Source: Luzula sylvatica (taxonomy: Eukaryota; Streptophyta; Magnoliopsida; Poales; Juncaceae). Taken from it: a stretch of DNA of 64,000 nucleotides. Under the pieces are notes generated by a model. The model was not told the origin of the DNA and did no database searches. It saw nothing but the letters and a program-made list of their open reading frames with translations. The stretch is from positions 4,970,001-5,034,000 of the forward strand of contig OX326958.1 of NCBI GenBank assembly GCA_946800325.1. Reading direction: 5' to 3'. Positions 1 to 13,500 of this stretch are shown here, piece by piece (the first letter of the stretch is position 1; every line of letters begins with the position of its first letter). Made by a program: the position numbers and the translations under genes.

Positions 1-204
1 ATCATTTGTATCACATCTTTTTACTACATAACTTTTCACCAAATTTCAAAAACACTAAGAAAGTTTGTTTTTCGATTCAAAACAAGATTTTAACGCTTTT
101 AGGAGTGCAAATAACGTGTTTTTAGATCATTTGTATCGTATCTTTTACTACATAACTTTTCACCAAATTTTACAAACATTAAGAAAGTTTGTTTTTCGAT
201 TCAA
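1..204. repeat. Edge monomers (HOR junction type) before the first 20-mer
   Basis: About 1.6 monomers. The first carries the extra T at 18-22 (TCTTTTTAC), the AAAAACAC change and TTTTAGGAGTGC. The second carries TTTTACAAACATT and AAACCAAG. The same succession occurs from about 25,056 and 28,902, the start of the 31-mer modules, so the window opens at a recurrent junction of the array. Confidence 0.8.
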
Positions 205-1039
205 ACCAAGATTTTAACGCTTTGAGGAGTTCAAATAACGTGTTTTGAGATCATTTGTATCGTGTCTTTTACTACATAACTTTTCACCAAATTTCACAAA
301 CACTAACAAAGTTTGTTTTTCTATTCAAAACAAGCTTTTAACGCTTTGAGGAGTTCAAATAACGTGTTTTTAGATCATTTGTATCGTATCTTTTACAACA
401 TAACTTTTCACCAAATTTCACAAACACTAAGAAAGTTTGTTTTTCGATTCAAAACAAGATTTTAACGCTTTGAGGAGTTCAAATAACGTGTTTTTAGATC
501 AGTTGTATCGTATCTTTTACTACATAACTTTTCACCAAATTTCACAAACACTAAGAAAGTTTGTTTTTCGATTCAAACCAAGATTTTAACGCTTTGAGGA
601 GTTCAAATAACGTGTTTTTAGATCATTTGTGTCGTATCTTTTACTAGATAACTTTTCACCAAATTTCACAAACACTAAGAAAGTTTGTTTTTCGATTCAA
701 AACAAAATTTTAACGCTTTGAGGAGTTCTATTAACTTGTTTTTAGATCATTTGTATCCTATCTTTTACTACATAACTTTTCACCAAATTTTACAAACACT
801 AAGAAAGTTTGTTTTTCGATTCAAAACAAGATTTTAACGCTTTGAGGAGTTCAAATAACGTGTTTTTAGATCAGTTGTATCGTATCTTTTACTACATAAC
901 TTTTCACCAAATTTCACGTACACTAAGAAAGTTTGTTTTTCGATTCAAACCAAGATTTTAACGCTTTGAGGAGTTCAAATAACGTGTTTTTAGATCATTT
1001 GTATCGTATCTTTTACTACATAACTTTTCACCAAATTTC

Positions 1040-1060
1040 ACAAACACTAAGAAAGTTTGT
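1040..1060. other. Short dyad ACAAAC/GTTTGT in the monomer
   Basis: In the reference monomer ACAAAC (1040-1045) and GTTTGT (1055-1060) are perfect inverted copies around a 9-base spacer. The same layout occurs in most monomers. It is broken in the CAATCA, CGTACA, CATACA and GTTCG monomer types, so it is not strictly preserved. Short dyads are common in centromeric satellites, but six base pairs in AT-rich DNA is weak and may be chance. Confidence 0.4.
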
Positions 1061-1088
1061 TTTTCGATTCAAAACAAGATTTTAACGC

Positions 1089-1103
1089 TTTGAGGAGTTC
1101 AAA
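1089..1103. other. Short dyad TTTGA/TCAAA in the monomer
   Basis: TTTGA (1089-1093) and TCAAA (1099-1103) are inverted copies around GGAGT. This pair is present in most monomers of the window. It is lost in the types carrying TTTTAGGAGTGC or CTATGAGGAG. It lies in the best conserved part of the monomer. A binding-site or hairpin role is only a possibility. Confidence 0.4.
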
Positions 1104-2685
1104 TAACGTGTTTTTAGATCATTTGTATCGTATCTTTTACTACATAACTTTTCATCCAATTTTACAATCACTAAGAAAGTTTGTTTTTCGATTTAAAACA
1201 AGATTTTAACGCTTTGAGGAATTCAAATAATGTGTTTTCAGATCATTTGTATCGTATCTTTTACTACATAACTTTTCACCAAATTTCACATACACTAAGA
1301 AATTTTGTTTTTCTATTCAAAACAAGATTTTAACGCTTTGAGGAGTTCAAATAACGTGTTTTGAGATCGTTTGTATCGTATCTTTTACTACATAACTTTT
1401 CACCAAATTTCACAAACACTAAGAAAGTTCGTTTTTCGATTCAAAACAAGATTTTAACGCTTTGAGGAGTTCAAATAACGTGTTTTCAGATCATTTATAT
1501 CGTATCTTTTACTACATAACTTTTCACCAAATTTCACAAACACTAAGAAAGTTTGTTTTTCTATTCAAAACAAGATTTTAACGCTTTGAGGAGTTCAAAT
1601 AACGTGTTTTTAGATCAGTTGTATCGTATCTTTCACTACATAACTTTTCACCAAATTTCACAAACACTAAGAAAGTTTGTTTTTCGATTCAAAACAAGAT
1701 TTTAACACTTTGAGGAGTTCGAATAACGTGTTTTTAGATCATTTGTATCACATCTTTTACTACATAACTTTTCACCAAATTTTACAATCACTAAGAAAAT
1801 TTGTTTTTCGATTCAAAACAAGATTTTAACGCTTTGAGGAGTTCAAATAACGGGTTTTCAGATCATTTGTATCGTATCTTTTACTACATAACTTTTCACC
1901 AAATTTCACAAACACTAACAAAGTTTGTTTTTCGATTCAAACCAAGATTTTAACGCTTTGAGGAGTTCAAATAACGTGTTTTGAGATCATTTGTATCGTG
2001 TCTTTTACTACATAACTTTTCACCAAATTTCACAAACACTAAAAAAGTTTGTTTTTCTATTCAAAACAAGCTTTTAACGCTTTGAGGAGTTCAAATAACG
2101 TGTTTTTAGATCATTTGTATCGTATCTTTTACAACATAACTTTTCACCAAATTTCACAAACACTAAGAAAGTTTGTTTTTCGATTCAAAACAAGATTTTA
2201 ACGCTTTGAGGAGTTCAAATAACGTGTTTTTAGATCAGTTGTATCGTATCTTTTACTACATAACTTTTCACCAAATTTCACAAACACTAAGAAAGTTTGT
2301 TTTTCGATTCAAACCAAGATTTTAACGCTTTGAGGAGTTCAAATAACGTGTTTTTAGATCATTTGTGTCGTATCTTTTACTAGATAACTTTTCACCAAAT
2401 TTTACAAACACTAAGAAAGTTTGTTTTTCGATTCAAAACAAGATTTTAACGCTTTGAGGAGTTCAAATAACGTGTTTTTAGATCAGTTGTATCGTATCTT
2501 TTACTACATAACTTTTCACCAAAATTTCACGTACACTAAGAAAGTTTGTTTTTCGATTCAAACCAAGATTTTAACGCTTTGAGGAGTTCAAATAACGTGT
2601 TTTTAGATCATTTGTATCGTATCTTTTACTACATAACTTTTCACCAAATTTCACAAACACTAAGAAAGTTTGTTTTTCGATTCAA

Positions 2686-5290
2686 AACAAGATTTTAACG
2701 CTTTGAGGAGTTCAAATAACGTGTTTTGAGATCATTTGTATCGTGTCTTTTACTACATAACTTTTCACCAAATTTCACAAACACTAACAAAGTTTGTTTT
2801 TCTATTCAAAACAAGCTTTTAACGCTTTGAGGAGTTCAAATAACGTGTTTTTAGATCATTTGTATCGTATCTTTTACAACATAACTTTTCACCAAATTTC
2901 ACAAACACTAAGAAAGTTTGTTTTTCGATTCAAAACAAGATTTTAACGCTTTGAGGAGTTCAAATAACGTGTTTTTAGATCAGTTGTATCGTATCTTTTA
3001 CTACATAACTTTTCACCAAATTTCACAAACACTAAGAAAGTTTGTTTTTCGATTCAAACCAAGATTTTAACGCTTTGAGGAGTTCAAATAACGTGTTTTT
3101 AGATCATTTGTGTCGTATCTTTTACTAGATAACTTTTCACCAAATTTCACAAACACTAAGAAAGTTTGTTTTTCGATTCAAAACAAAATTTTAACGCTTT
3201 GAGGAGTTCTATTAACTTGTTTTTAGATCATTTGTATCCTATCTTTTACTACATAACTTTTCACCAAATTTTACAAACACTAAGAAAGTTTGTTTTTCGA
3301 TTCAAAACAAGATTTTAACGCTTTGAGGAGTTCAAATAACGTGTTTTTAGATCAGTTGTATCGTATCTTTTACTACATAACTTTTCACCAAATTTCACGT
3401 ACACTAAGAAAGTTTGTTTTTCGATTCAAACCAAGATTTTAACGCTTTGAGGAGTTCAAATAACGTGTTTTTAGATCATTTGTATCGTATCTTTTACTAC
3501 ATAACTTTTCACCAAATTTCACAAACACTAAGAAAGTTTGTTTTTCGATTCAAAACAAGATTTTAACGCTTTGAGGAGTTCAAATAACGTGTTTTTAGAT
3601 CATTTGTATCGTATCTTTTACTACATAACTTTTCATCCAATTTTACAATCACTAAGAAAGTTTGTTTTTCGATTTAAAACAAGATTTTAACGCTTTGAGG
3701 AATTCAAATAATGTGTTTTCAGATCATTTGTATCGTATCTTTTACTACATAACTTTTCACCAAATTTCACATACACTAAGAAATTTTGTTTTTCTATTCA
3801 AAACAAGATTTTAACGCTTTGAGGAGTTCAAATAACGTGTTTTGAGATCGTTTGTATCGTATCTTTTACTACATAACTTTTCACCAAATTTCACAAACAC
3901 TAAGAAAGTTCGTTTTTCGATTCAAAACAAGATTTTAACGCTTTGAGGAGTTCAAATAACGTGTTTTCAGATCATTTATATCGTATCTTTTACTACATAA
4001 CTTTTCACCAAATTTCACAAACACTAAGAAAGTTTGTTTTTCTATTCAAAACAAGATTTTAACGCTTTGAGGAGTTCAAATAACGTGTTTTTAGATCAGT
4101 TGTATCGTATCTTTCACTACATAACTTTTCACCAAATTTCACAAACACTAAGAAAGTTTGTTTTTCGATTCAAAACAAGATTTTAACACTTTGAGGAGTT
4201 CGAATAACGTGTTTTTAGATCATTTGTATCACATCTTTTACTACATAACTTTTCACCAAATTTTACAATCACTAAGAAAATTTGTTTTTCGATTCAAAAC
4301 AAGATTTTAACGCTTTGAGGAGTTCAAATAACGGGTTTTCAGATCATTTGTATCGTATCTTTTACTACATAACTTTTCACCAAATTTCACAAACACTAAC
4401 AAAGTTTGTTTTTCGATTCAAACCAAGATTTTAACGCTTTGAGGAGTTCAAATAACGTGTTTTGAGATCATTTGTATCGTGTCTTTTACTACATAACTTT
4501 TCACCAAATTTCACAAACACTAAAAAAGTTTGTTTTTCTATTCAAAACAAGCTTTTAACGCTTTGAGGAGTTCAAATAACGTGTTTTTAGATCATTTGTA
4601 TCGTATCTTTTACAACATAACTTTTCACCAAATTTCACAAACACTAAGAAAGTTTGTTTTTCGATTCAAAACAAGATTTTAACGCTTTGAGGAGTTCAAA
4701 TAACGTGTTTTTAGATCAGTTGTATCGTATCTTTTACTACATAACTTTTCACCAAATTTCACAAACACTAAGAAAGTTTGTTTTTCGATTCAAACCAAGA
4801 TTTTAACGCTTTGAGGAGTTCAAATAACGTGTTTTTAGATCATTTGTGTCGTATCTTTTACTAGATAACTTTTCACCAAATTTCACAAACACTAAGAAAG
4901 TTTGTTTTTCGATTCAAAACAAGATTTTAACGCTTTGAGGAGTTCTATTAACTTGTTTTTAGATCATTTGTATCCTATCTTTTACTACATAACTTTTCAC
5001 CAAATTTTACAAACACTAAGAAAGTTTGTTTTTCGATTCAAAACAAGATTTTAACGCTTTGAGGAGTTCAAATAACGTGTTTTTAGATCAGTTGTATCGT
5101 ATCTTTTACTACATAACTTTTCACCAAAATTTCACGTACACTAAGAAAGTTTGTTTTTCGATTCAAACCAAGATTTTAACGCTTTGAGGAGTTCAAATAA
5201 CGTGTTTTTAGATCATTTGTATCGTATCTTTTACTACATAACTTTTCACCAAATTTCACAAACACTAAGAAAGTTTGTTTTTCGATTCAA
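2686..5290. repeat. HOR A copy 2 (21 monomers)
   Basis: This is the second copy of the unit above, with the same succession of types. It is one monomer longer because it keeps the monomer with TTCTATTAACTTG and TATCCTATC (about 4,940-4,980). It ends after a monomer with an extra A (5126-5129). The next monomer, TTTTTATCAAATTTT, no longer matches copy 1. Near-identity of the compared markers suggests recent duplication. Confidence 0.87.
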
Positions 5291-5709
5291 AACAAGATTT
5301 TAACGCTTTGAGGAGTTCAAATAACGTGTTTTTAGATCATTTGTATCGTATCTTTTACTACATAACTTTTTATCAAATTTTACAATCACTAAGAAAGTTT
5401 GTTTTTCGATTCAAAACAAGATTTTAACGCTTTGAGGAGTTCAAATAACGTGTTTTCAGATCATTTGTATCGTATCTTTTACTACATAACTTTTCACCAA
5501 ATTTCACATACACTAAGAAAGTTTGTTTTTCGATTCAAAACAAGATTTTAACGCTTTGAGGAGTTCAAATAACGTGTTTTTAGATCATTTGTATCGTATC
5601 TTTTACTACATAACTTTTCATCAAATTTTACAATCACTAAGAAAGTTTGTTTTTCGATTCAAAACAAGATTTTAACGCTTTGAGGAGTTCAAATAACGTG
5701 TTTTCAGAT
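5291..5709. repeat. Mosaic join, 3-4 monomers
   Basis: This stretch alternates CATCAAATTTTACAATC-type and CATACACT-type monomers. They connect the 20-mer HOR with the large HOR that follows. The same types reappear at about 9,200-9,500 and 14,050-14,330 inside the large HOR. No gene or foreign DNA is present. Confidence 0.8.
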
Positions 5710-8700
5710 CATTTGTATCGTATCTTTTACTACATAACTTTTCACCAAATTTCACGTACACTAAGAAAGTTTGTTTTTCGATTCAAACCAAGATTTTAAC
5801 GCTTTGAGGAGTTCAAATAACGTGTTTTTAGATCATTTGTATCGTATCTTTTACTACATAACTTTTCATCAAATTTTACAATCACTAAGAAAGTTTGTTT
5901 TTCGATTCAAAACAAGATTTTAACGCTTTGAGGAGTTCAAATAACGTGTTTTCAGATCATTTGTATCGTATCTTTTACTACATAACTTTTCACCAAATTT
6001 CACATACACTAAGAAATTTTGTTTTTCTATTCAAAACAAGATTTTAACGCTTTGAGGAGTTAAAATAACGTGTTTTTAGATCGTTTGTATCGTATCTTTT
6101 ACTACATAACTTTTCACCAAATTTCACAAACACTAAGAAAGTTCGTTTTTCGATTCAAAACAAGATTTTAACGCTTTGAGGAGTTCAAATAACGTGTTTT
6201 CAGATCATTTATATCGTATCTTTTACTACATAACGTTTCACCAAATTTCACAAACACTAAGAAAGTTTGTTTTTCTATTCAAAACAAGATTTTAACGCTT
6301 TGAGGAGTTCAAATAACGTGTTTTTAGATCATTTGTATCACGTCTTTTACTACATAACTTTTCACCAAATTTCACAAACACTAAGAAAGTTTGTTTTTCG
6401 ATTCAAAACAAGATTTTAACGCTTTGAGGAGATCAAATAACGTGTTTTTAGTTCATTTGTATCGTATCTTTTACTACATAACTTTTCACCAAATTTCACG
6501 TACACTAAGAAAGTTTGTTTTTCGATTCAAACCAAGATTTTAACGCTTTGAGGAGTTCAAATAACGTGTTTTGAGATCATTTGTATCGTGTCTTTTACTA
6601 CATAACTTTTCACCAAATTTCACAAACACTAACAAAGTTTGTTTTTCTATTCAAAACAAGCTTTTAACGCTTTGAGGAGTTCAAATAACGTGTTTTTAGA
6701 TCATTTGTATCGTATCTTTTACAACATAACTTTTCACCAAATTTCACAAACACTAAGAAAGTTTGTTTTTCGATTCAAAACAAGATTTTAACGCTTTGAG
6801 GAGTTCAAATAACGTGTTTTTAGATCAGTTGTATCGTATCTTTTACTACATAACTTTTCACCAAATTTCACAAACACTAAGAAAGTTTGTTTTTCGATTC
6901 AAACCAAGATTTTAACGCTTTGAGGAGTTCAAATAACGTGGTTTTAGATCATTTGTGTCGTATCTTTTACTAGATAACTTTTCACCAAATTTCACAAACA
7001 CTAAGAAAGTTTGTTTTTCGATTCAAAACAAAATTTTAACGCTTTGAGGAGTTCTATTAACTTGTTTTTAGATCATTTGTATCCTATCTTTTACTACATA
7101 ACTTTTCACCAAATTTTACAAACACTAAGAAAGTTTGTTTTTCGATTTAAAACAAGATTTTAACGCTTTGAGGAGTTCAAATAACGTGTTTTTAGATCAG
7201 TTGTATCGTATCTTTTACTACATAACTTTTCACCAAATTTCACGTACACTAAGAAAGTTTGTTTTTCGATTAAAACCAAGATTTTAACGCTTTGAGGAGT
7301 TCAAATAACGTGTTTTTAGATCATTTGTATCGTATCTTTTACTACATAACTTTTCACCAAATTTCACAAACACTAAGAAAGTTTGTTTTTCGATTCAAAA
7401 CAAGATTTTAACGCTTTGAGGAGTTCAAATAACGTGTTTTTAGATCATTTGTATCGTATCTTTTACTACATAACTTTTCATCCAATTTTACAATCACTAA
7501 GAAAGTTTGTTTTTCGATTTAAAACAAGATTTTAACGCTTTGAGGAATTCAAATAATGTGTTTTCAGATCATTTGTATCGTATCTTTTACTACATAACTT
7601 TTCACCAAATTTCACATACACTAAGAAATTTTGTTTTTCTATTCAAAACAAGATTTTAACGCTTTGAGGAGTTCAAATAACGTGTTTTGAGATCGTTTGT
7701 ATCGTATCTTTTACTACATAACTTTTCACCAAATTTCACAAACACTAAGAAAGTTCGTTTTTCGATTCAAAACAAGATTTTAACGCTTTGAGGAGTTCAA
7801 ATAACGTGTTTTCAGATCATTTATATCGTATCTTTTACTACATAACTTTTCACCAAATTTCACAAACACTAAGAAAGTTTGTTTTTCTATTCAAAACAAG
7901 ATTTTAACGCTTTGAGGAGTTCAAATAACGTGTTTTTAGATCAGTTGTATCGTATCTTTCACTACATAACTTTTCACCAAATTTCACAAACACTAAGAAA
8001 GTTTGTTTTTCGATTCAAAACAAGATTTTAACACTTTGAGGAGTTCGAATAACGTGTTTTTAGATCATTTGTATCACATCTTTTACTACATAACTTTTCA
8101 CCAAATTTTACAATCACTAAGAAAATTTTTTTTTCGATTCAAAACAAGATTTTAACGCTTTGAGGAGTTCAAATAACGGGTTTTCAGATCATTTGTATCG
8201 TATCTTTTACTACATAACTTTTCACCAAATTTCACAAACACTAACAAAGTTTGTTTTTCGATTCAAACCAAGATTTTAACGCTTTGAGGAGTTCAAATAA
8301 CGTGTTTTGAGATCATTTGTATCGTGTCTTTTACTACATAACTTTTCACCAAATTTCACAAACACTAAAAAAGTTTGTTTTTCTATTCAAAACAAGCTTT
8401 TAACGCTTTGAGGAGTTCAAATAACGTGTTTTTAGATCATTTGTATCGTATCTTTTACAACATAACTTTTCACCAAATTTCACAAACACTAAGAAAGTTT
8501 GTTTTTCGATTCAAAACAAGATTTTAACGCTTTGAGGAGTTCAAATAACGTGTTTTTAGATCAGTTGTATCGTATCTTTTACTACATAACTTTTCACCAA
8601 ATTTCACAAACACTAAGAAAGTTTGTTTTTCGATTCAAACCAAGATTTTAACGCTTTGAGGAGTTCAAATAACGTGTTTTTAGATCATTTGTGTCGTATC

Positions 8701-10546
8701 TTTTACTAGATAACTTTTCACCAAATTTCACAAACACTAAGAAAGTTTGTTTTTCGATTCAAAACAAGATTTTAACGCTTTGAGGAGTTCTATTAACTTG
8801 TTTTTAGATCATTTGTATCCTATCTTTTACTACATAACTTTTCACCAAATTTTACAAACACTAAGAAAGTTTGTTTTTCGATTCAAAACAAGATTTTAAC
8901 GCTTTGAGGAGTTCAAATAACGTGTTTTTAGATCAGTTGTATCGTATCTTTTACTACATAACTTTTCACCAAAATTTCACGTACACTAAGAAAGTTTGTT
9001 TTTCGATTCAAACCAAGATTTTAACGCTTTGAGGAGTTCAAATAACGTGTTTTTAGATCATTTGTATCGTATCTTTTACTACATAACTTTTCACCAAATT
9101 TCACAAACACTAAGAAAGTTTGTTTTTCGATTCAAAACAAGATTTTAACGCTTTGAGGAGTTCAAATAACGTGTTTTTAGATCATTTGTATCGTATCTTT
9201 TACTACATAACTTTTTATCAAATTTTACAATCACTAAGAAAGTTTGTTTTTCGATTCAAAACAAGATTTTAACGCTTTGAGGAGTTCAAATAACGTGTTT
9301 TCAGATCATTTGTATCGTATCTTTTACTACATAACTTTTCACCAAATTTCACATACACTAAGAAAGTTTGTTTTTCGATTCAAAACAAGATTTTAACGCT
9401 TTGAGGAGTTCAAATAACGTGTTTTTAGATCATTTGTATCGTATCTTTTACTACATAACTTTTCATCAAATTTTACAATCACTAAGAAAGTTTGTTTTTC
9501 GATTCAAAACAAGATTTTAACGCTTTGAGGAGTTCAAATAACGTGTTTTCAGATCATTTGTATCGTATCTTTTACTACATAACTTTTCACCAAATTTCAC
9601 ATACACTAAGAAATTTTGTTTTTCTATTCAAAACAAGATTTTAACGCTTTGAGGAGTTAAAATAACGTGTTTTTAGATCGTTTGTATCGTATCTTTTACT
9701 ACATAACTTTTCACCAAATTTCACAAACACTAAGAAAGTTCGTTTTTCGATTCAAAACAAGATTTTAACGCTTTGAGGAGTTCAAATAACGTGCTTTCAG
9801 ATCATTTATATCGTATCTTTTACTACATAACTTTTCACCAAATTTCACAAACACTAAGAAAGTTTGTTTTTCTATTCAAAACAAGATTTTAACGCTTTGA
9901 GGAGTTCAAATAACGTGTTTTTAGATCATTTGTATCACATCTCTTACTACATAACTTTTCACCAAATTTCACAAACACTAAGAAAGTTTGTTTTTCGATT
10001 CAAAACAAGATTTTAACGCTTTGAGGAGTTCAAATAACGTGTTTTTAGATCATTTGTATCGTATCTTTTACTACATAACTTTTCACCAAATTTCACAAAC
10101 ATTAAGAAAGTTTGTTTTTCTATTCAAAACAAGCTTTTAGCACTTTGAGGAGTTCAAATAACGTGTTTTTAGATCATTTGTATCACATCTTTTACTACAT
10201 AGCTTTTCAACAAATTTCAAAAACACTAAGAAAGTTTGTTTTTCGATTCAAAACAAGATTTTAACGCTTTGAGGAGTTCAAATAACGTGTTTTTAGATCA
10301 TTTGTATCGTATCTTTTACAACATAACTTTTCACCAAATTTTACAAACATTAAGAAAGTTTGTTTTTCTATTCAAAACAAGCTTTTAACTCTATGAGGAG
10401 TTCAAATAACGTGTTTTTAGATCATTTGTATCACGTCTTTTACTACATAACTTTTCACCAAATTTCACAAACACTAAGAAAGTTTGTTTTTCGATTCAAA
10501 ACAAGATTTTAACGCTTTGAGGAGTTCAAATAACGTGTTTTTAGAT
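5710..10546. repeat. HOR B copy 1 (39 monomers, 4,837 bp)
   Basis: Markers recur in the next copy at +4,837 bp: CACGTAC (5753 to 10,590), TATCACGTC (about 6,334 to 11,171), GTTTTGAG (6,566 to about 11,403) and CGGG (8177 to 13,014). The unit contains a module very close to HOR A (about 6,540-9,200), followed by about a dozen other monomers. Near 10,200-10,390 it has AGCTTTTCAAC, CAAAAACAC and CTCTATGAGG types that mark the end of each B unit. It lacks one monomer (TTCCACAAAC with TTTTAGGAGTGC) that copy 2 has. Confidence 0.87.
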
Positions 10547-13500
10547 CATTTGTATCGTATCTTTTACTACATAACTTTTCACCAAATTTCACGTACACTA
10601 AGAAAGTTTGTTTTTCGATTCAAACCAAGATTTTAACGCTTTGAGGAGTTCAAATAACGTGTTTTTAGATCATTTGTATCGTATCTTTTACTACATAACT
10701 TTTCATCAAATTTTACAATCACTAAGAAAGTTTGTTTTTCGATTCAAAACAAGATTTTAACGCTTTGAGGAGTTCAAATAACGTGTTTTCAGATCATTTG
10801 TATCGTATCTTTTACTACATAACTTTTCACCAAATTTCACATACACTAAGAAATTTTGTTTTTCTATTCAAAACAAGATTTTAACGCTTTGAGGAGTTAA
10901 AATAACGTGTTTTTAGATCGTTTGTATCGTATCTTTTACTACATAACTTTTCACCAAATTTCACAAACACTAAGAAAGTTCGTTTTTCGATTCAAAACAA
11001 GATTTTAACGCTTTGAGGAGTTCAAATAACGTGTTTTCAGATCATTTATATCGTATCTTTTACTACATAACGTTTCACCAAATTTCACAAACACTAAGAA
11101 AGTTTGTTTTTCTATTCAAAACAAGATTTTAACGCTTTGAGGAGTTCAAATAACGTGTTTTTAGATCATTTGTATCACGTCTTTTACTACATAACTTTTC
11201 ACCAAATTTCACAAACACTAAGAAAGTTTGTTTTTCGATTCAAAACAAGATTTTAACGCTTTGAGGAGATCAAATAACGTGTTTTTAGTTCATTTGTATC
11301 GTATCTTTTACTACATAACTTTTCACCAAATTTCACGTACACTAAGAAAGTTTGTTTTTCGATTCAAACCAAGATTTTAACGCTTTGAGGAGTTCAAATA
11401 ACGTGTTTTGAGATCATTTGTATCGTGTCTTTTACTACATAACTTTTCACCAAATTTCACAAACACTAACAAAGTTTGTTTTTCTATTCAAAACAAGCTT
11501 TTAACGCTTTGAGGAGTTCAAATAACGTGTTTTTAGATCATTTGTATCGTATCTTTTACAACATAACTTTTCACCAAATTTCACAAACACTAAGAAAGTT
11601 TGTTTTTCGATTCAAAACAAGATTTTAACGCTTTGAGGAGTTCAAATAACGTGTTTTTAGATCAGTTGTATCGTATCTTTTACTACATAACTTTTCACCA
11701 AATTTCACAAACACTAAGAAAGTTTGTTTTTCGATTCAAACCAAGATTTTAACGCTTTGAGGAGTTCAAATAACGTGTTTTTAGATCATTTGTGTCGTAT
11801 CTTTTACTAGATAACTTTTCACCAAATTTCACAAACACTAAGAAAGTTTGTTTTTCGATTCAAAACAAAATTTTAACGCTTTGAGGAGTTCTATTAACTT
11901 GTTTTTAGATCATTTGTATCCTATCTTTTACTACATAACTTTTCACCAAATTTTACAAACACTAAGAAAGTTTGTTTTTCGATTTAAAACAAGATTTTAA
12001 CGCTTTGAGGAGTTCAAATAACGTGTTTTTAGATCAGTTGTATCGTATCTTTTACTACATAACTTTTCACCAAATTTCACGTACACTAAGAAAGTTTGTT
12101 TTTCGATTCAAACCAAGATTTTAACGCTTTGAGGAGTTCAAATAACGTGTTTTTAGATCATTTGTATCGTATCTTTTACTACATAACTTTTCACCAAATT
12201 TCACAAACACTAAGAAAGTTTGTTTTTCGATTCAAAACAAGATTTTAACGCTTTGAGGAGTTCAAATAACGTGTTTTTAGATCATTTGTATCGTATCTTT
12301 TACTACATAACTTTTCATCCAATTTTACAATCACTAAGAAAGTTTGTTTTTCGATTTAAAACAAGATTTTAACGCTTTGAGGAATTCAAATAATGTGTTT
12401 TCAGATCATTTGTATCGTATCTTTTACTACATAACTTTTCACCAAATTTCACATACACTAAGAAATTTTGTTTTTCTATTCAAAACAAGATTTTAACGCT
12501 TTGAGGAGTTCAAATAACGTGTTTTGAGATCGTTTGTATCGTATCTTTTACTACATAACTTTTCACCAAATTTCACAAACACTAAGAAAGTTCGTTTTTC
12601 GATTCAAAACAAGATTTTAACGCTTTGAGGAGTTCAAATAACGTGTTTTCAGATCATTTATATCGTATCTTTTACTACATAACTTTTCACCAAATTTCAC
12701 AAACACTAAGAAAGTTTGTTTTTCTATTCAAAACAAGATTTTAACGCTTTGAGGAGTTCAAATAACGTGTTTTTAGATCAGTTGTATCGTATCTTTCACT
12801 ACATAACTTTTCACCAAATTTCACAAACACTAAGAAAGTTTGTTTTTCGATTCAAAACAAGATTTTAACACTTTGAGGAGTTCGAATAACGTGTTTTTAG
12901 ATCATTTGTATCACATCTTTTACTACATAACTTTTCACCAAATTTTACAATCACTAAGAAAATTTGTTTTTCGATTCAAAACAAGATTTTAACGCTTTGA
13001 GGAGTTCAAATAACGGGTTTTCAGATCATTTGTATCGTATCTTTTACTACATAACTTTTCACCAAATTTCACAAACACTAACAAAGTTTGTTTTTCGATT
13101 CAAACCAAGATTTTAACGCTTTGAGGAGTTCAAATAACGTGTTTTGAGATCATTTGTATCGAGTCTTTTACTACATAACTTTTCACCAAATTTCACAAAC
13201 ACTAAAAAAGTTTGTTTTTCTATTCAAAACAAGCTTTTAACGCTTTGAGGAGTTCAAATAACGTGTTTTTAGATCATTTGTATCGTATCTTTTACAACAT
13301 AACTTTTCACCAAATTTCACAAACACTAAGAAAGTTTGTTTTTCGATTCAAAACAAGATTTTAACGCTTTGAGGAGTTCAAATAACGTGTTTTTAGATCA
13401 GTTGTATCGTATCTTTTACTACATAACTTTTCACCAAATTTCACAAACACTAAGAAAGTTTGTTTTTCGATTCAAACCAAGATTTTAACGCTTTGAGGAG

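Larger units (their letters stand above)
994..1117. repeat. Representative consensus monomer (124 bp)
   Basis: This copy matches the consensus I derived at every base, so it serves as the reference. It runs from the ATCATTTG word to TTTTTAG. Landmarks in consensus numbering are: CpG sites in TATCGTA (about 12), TTCGATT (72), AACGCTT (93) and AACGTG (114); T or A tracts at 18-21, 32-35, 40-45, 67-71, 87-90 and 118-122. The sites that vary most among monomers are CATTTG/CAGTTG (start), TATCGTA/TATCACA, CTACAT/CTAGAT/CAACAT, TTTCAC/TTTTAC, CAAACA/CAATCA/CGTACA, CGATTC/CTATTC, AAAACAAG/AAACCAAG and TTTTTAG/TTTTCAG/TTTTGAG. At 124 bp the unit is shorter than the roughly 147-180 bp of nucleosome-sized satellites. 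Confidence 0.95.
205..2685. repeat. HOR A copy 1 (20 monomers, 2,481 bp)
   Basis: A fixed order of about 20 monomer types recurs with an offset of 2,481 bp. Markers are GTTTTGAG followed by TATCGTGTC (240 to 2721), CGGG for CGTG (1851 to 4332), TAAAAAAG (about 2040 to 4522) and TAGATAAC (2381 to 4862). Near 2,390 copy 1 lacks exactly one monomer that is present at the matching place of copy 2, so the loss or gain kept the 124-bp register. Boundaries are uncertain by about half a monomer because the unit has no natural start. Confidence 0.88.

Noticed and set aside
1089..1113. GAGGAG followed by downstream reading as a bacterial ribosome binding site
   Set aside because: The purine run is part of every monomer and is not followed by a start codon with an open frame. 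The window is not prokaryotic in character.
994..1117. CENP-B box-like stretch at TTCGATTCAAAACAAG or TTCGATTCAAACCAAG
   Set aside because: It matches the TTCG half and the central A of the box, but the CGGG half is ACAA or CCAA. Key contact bases are missing, so a CENP-B site cannot be claimed.
1851..1860. CGGGTTTTCAG variant as a possible protein site
   Set aside because: It is one base change (CGTG to CGGG) copied with its HOR at 4332, 8177, 13,014, 18,223, 26,906, 30,752, 34,845, 39,682 and 52,787. It is a useful lineage marker, with nothing to show binding.
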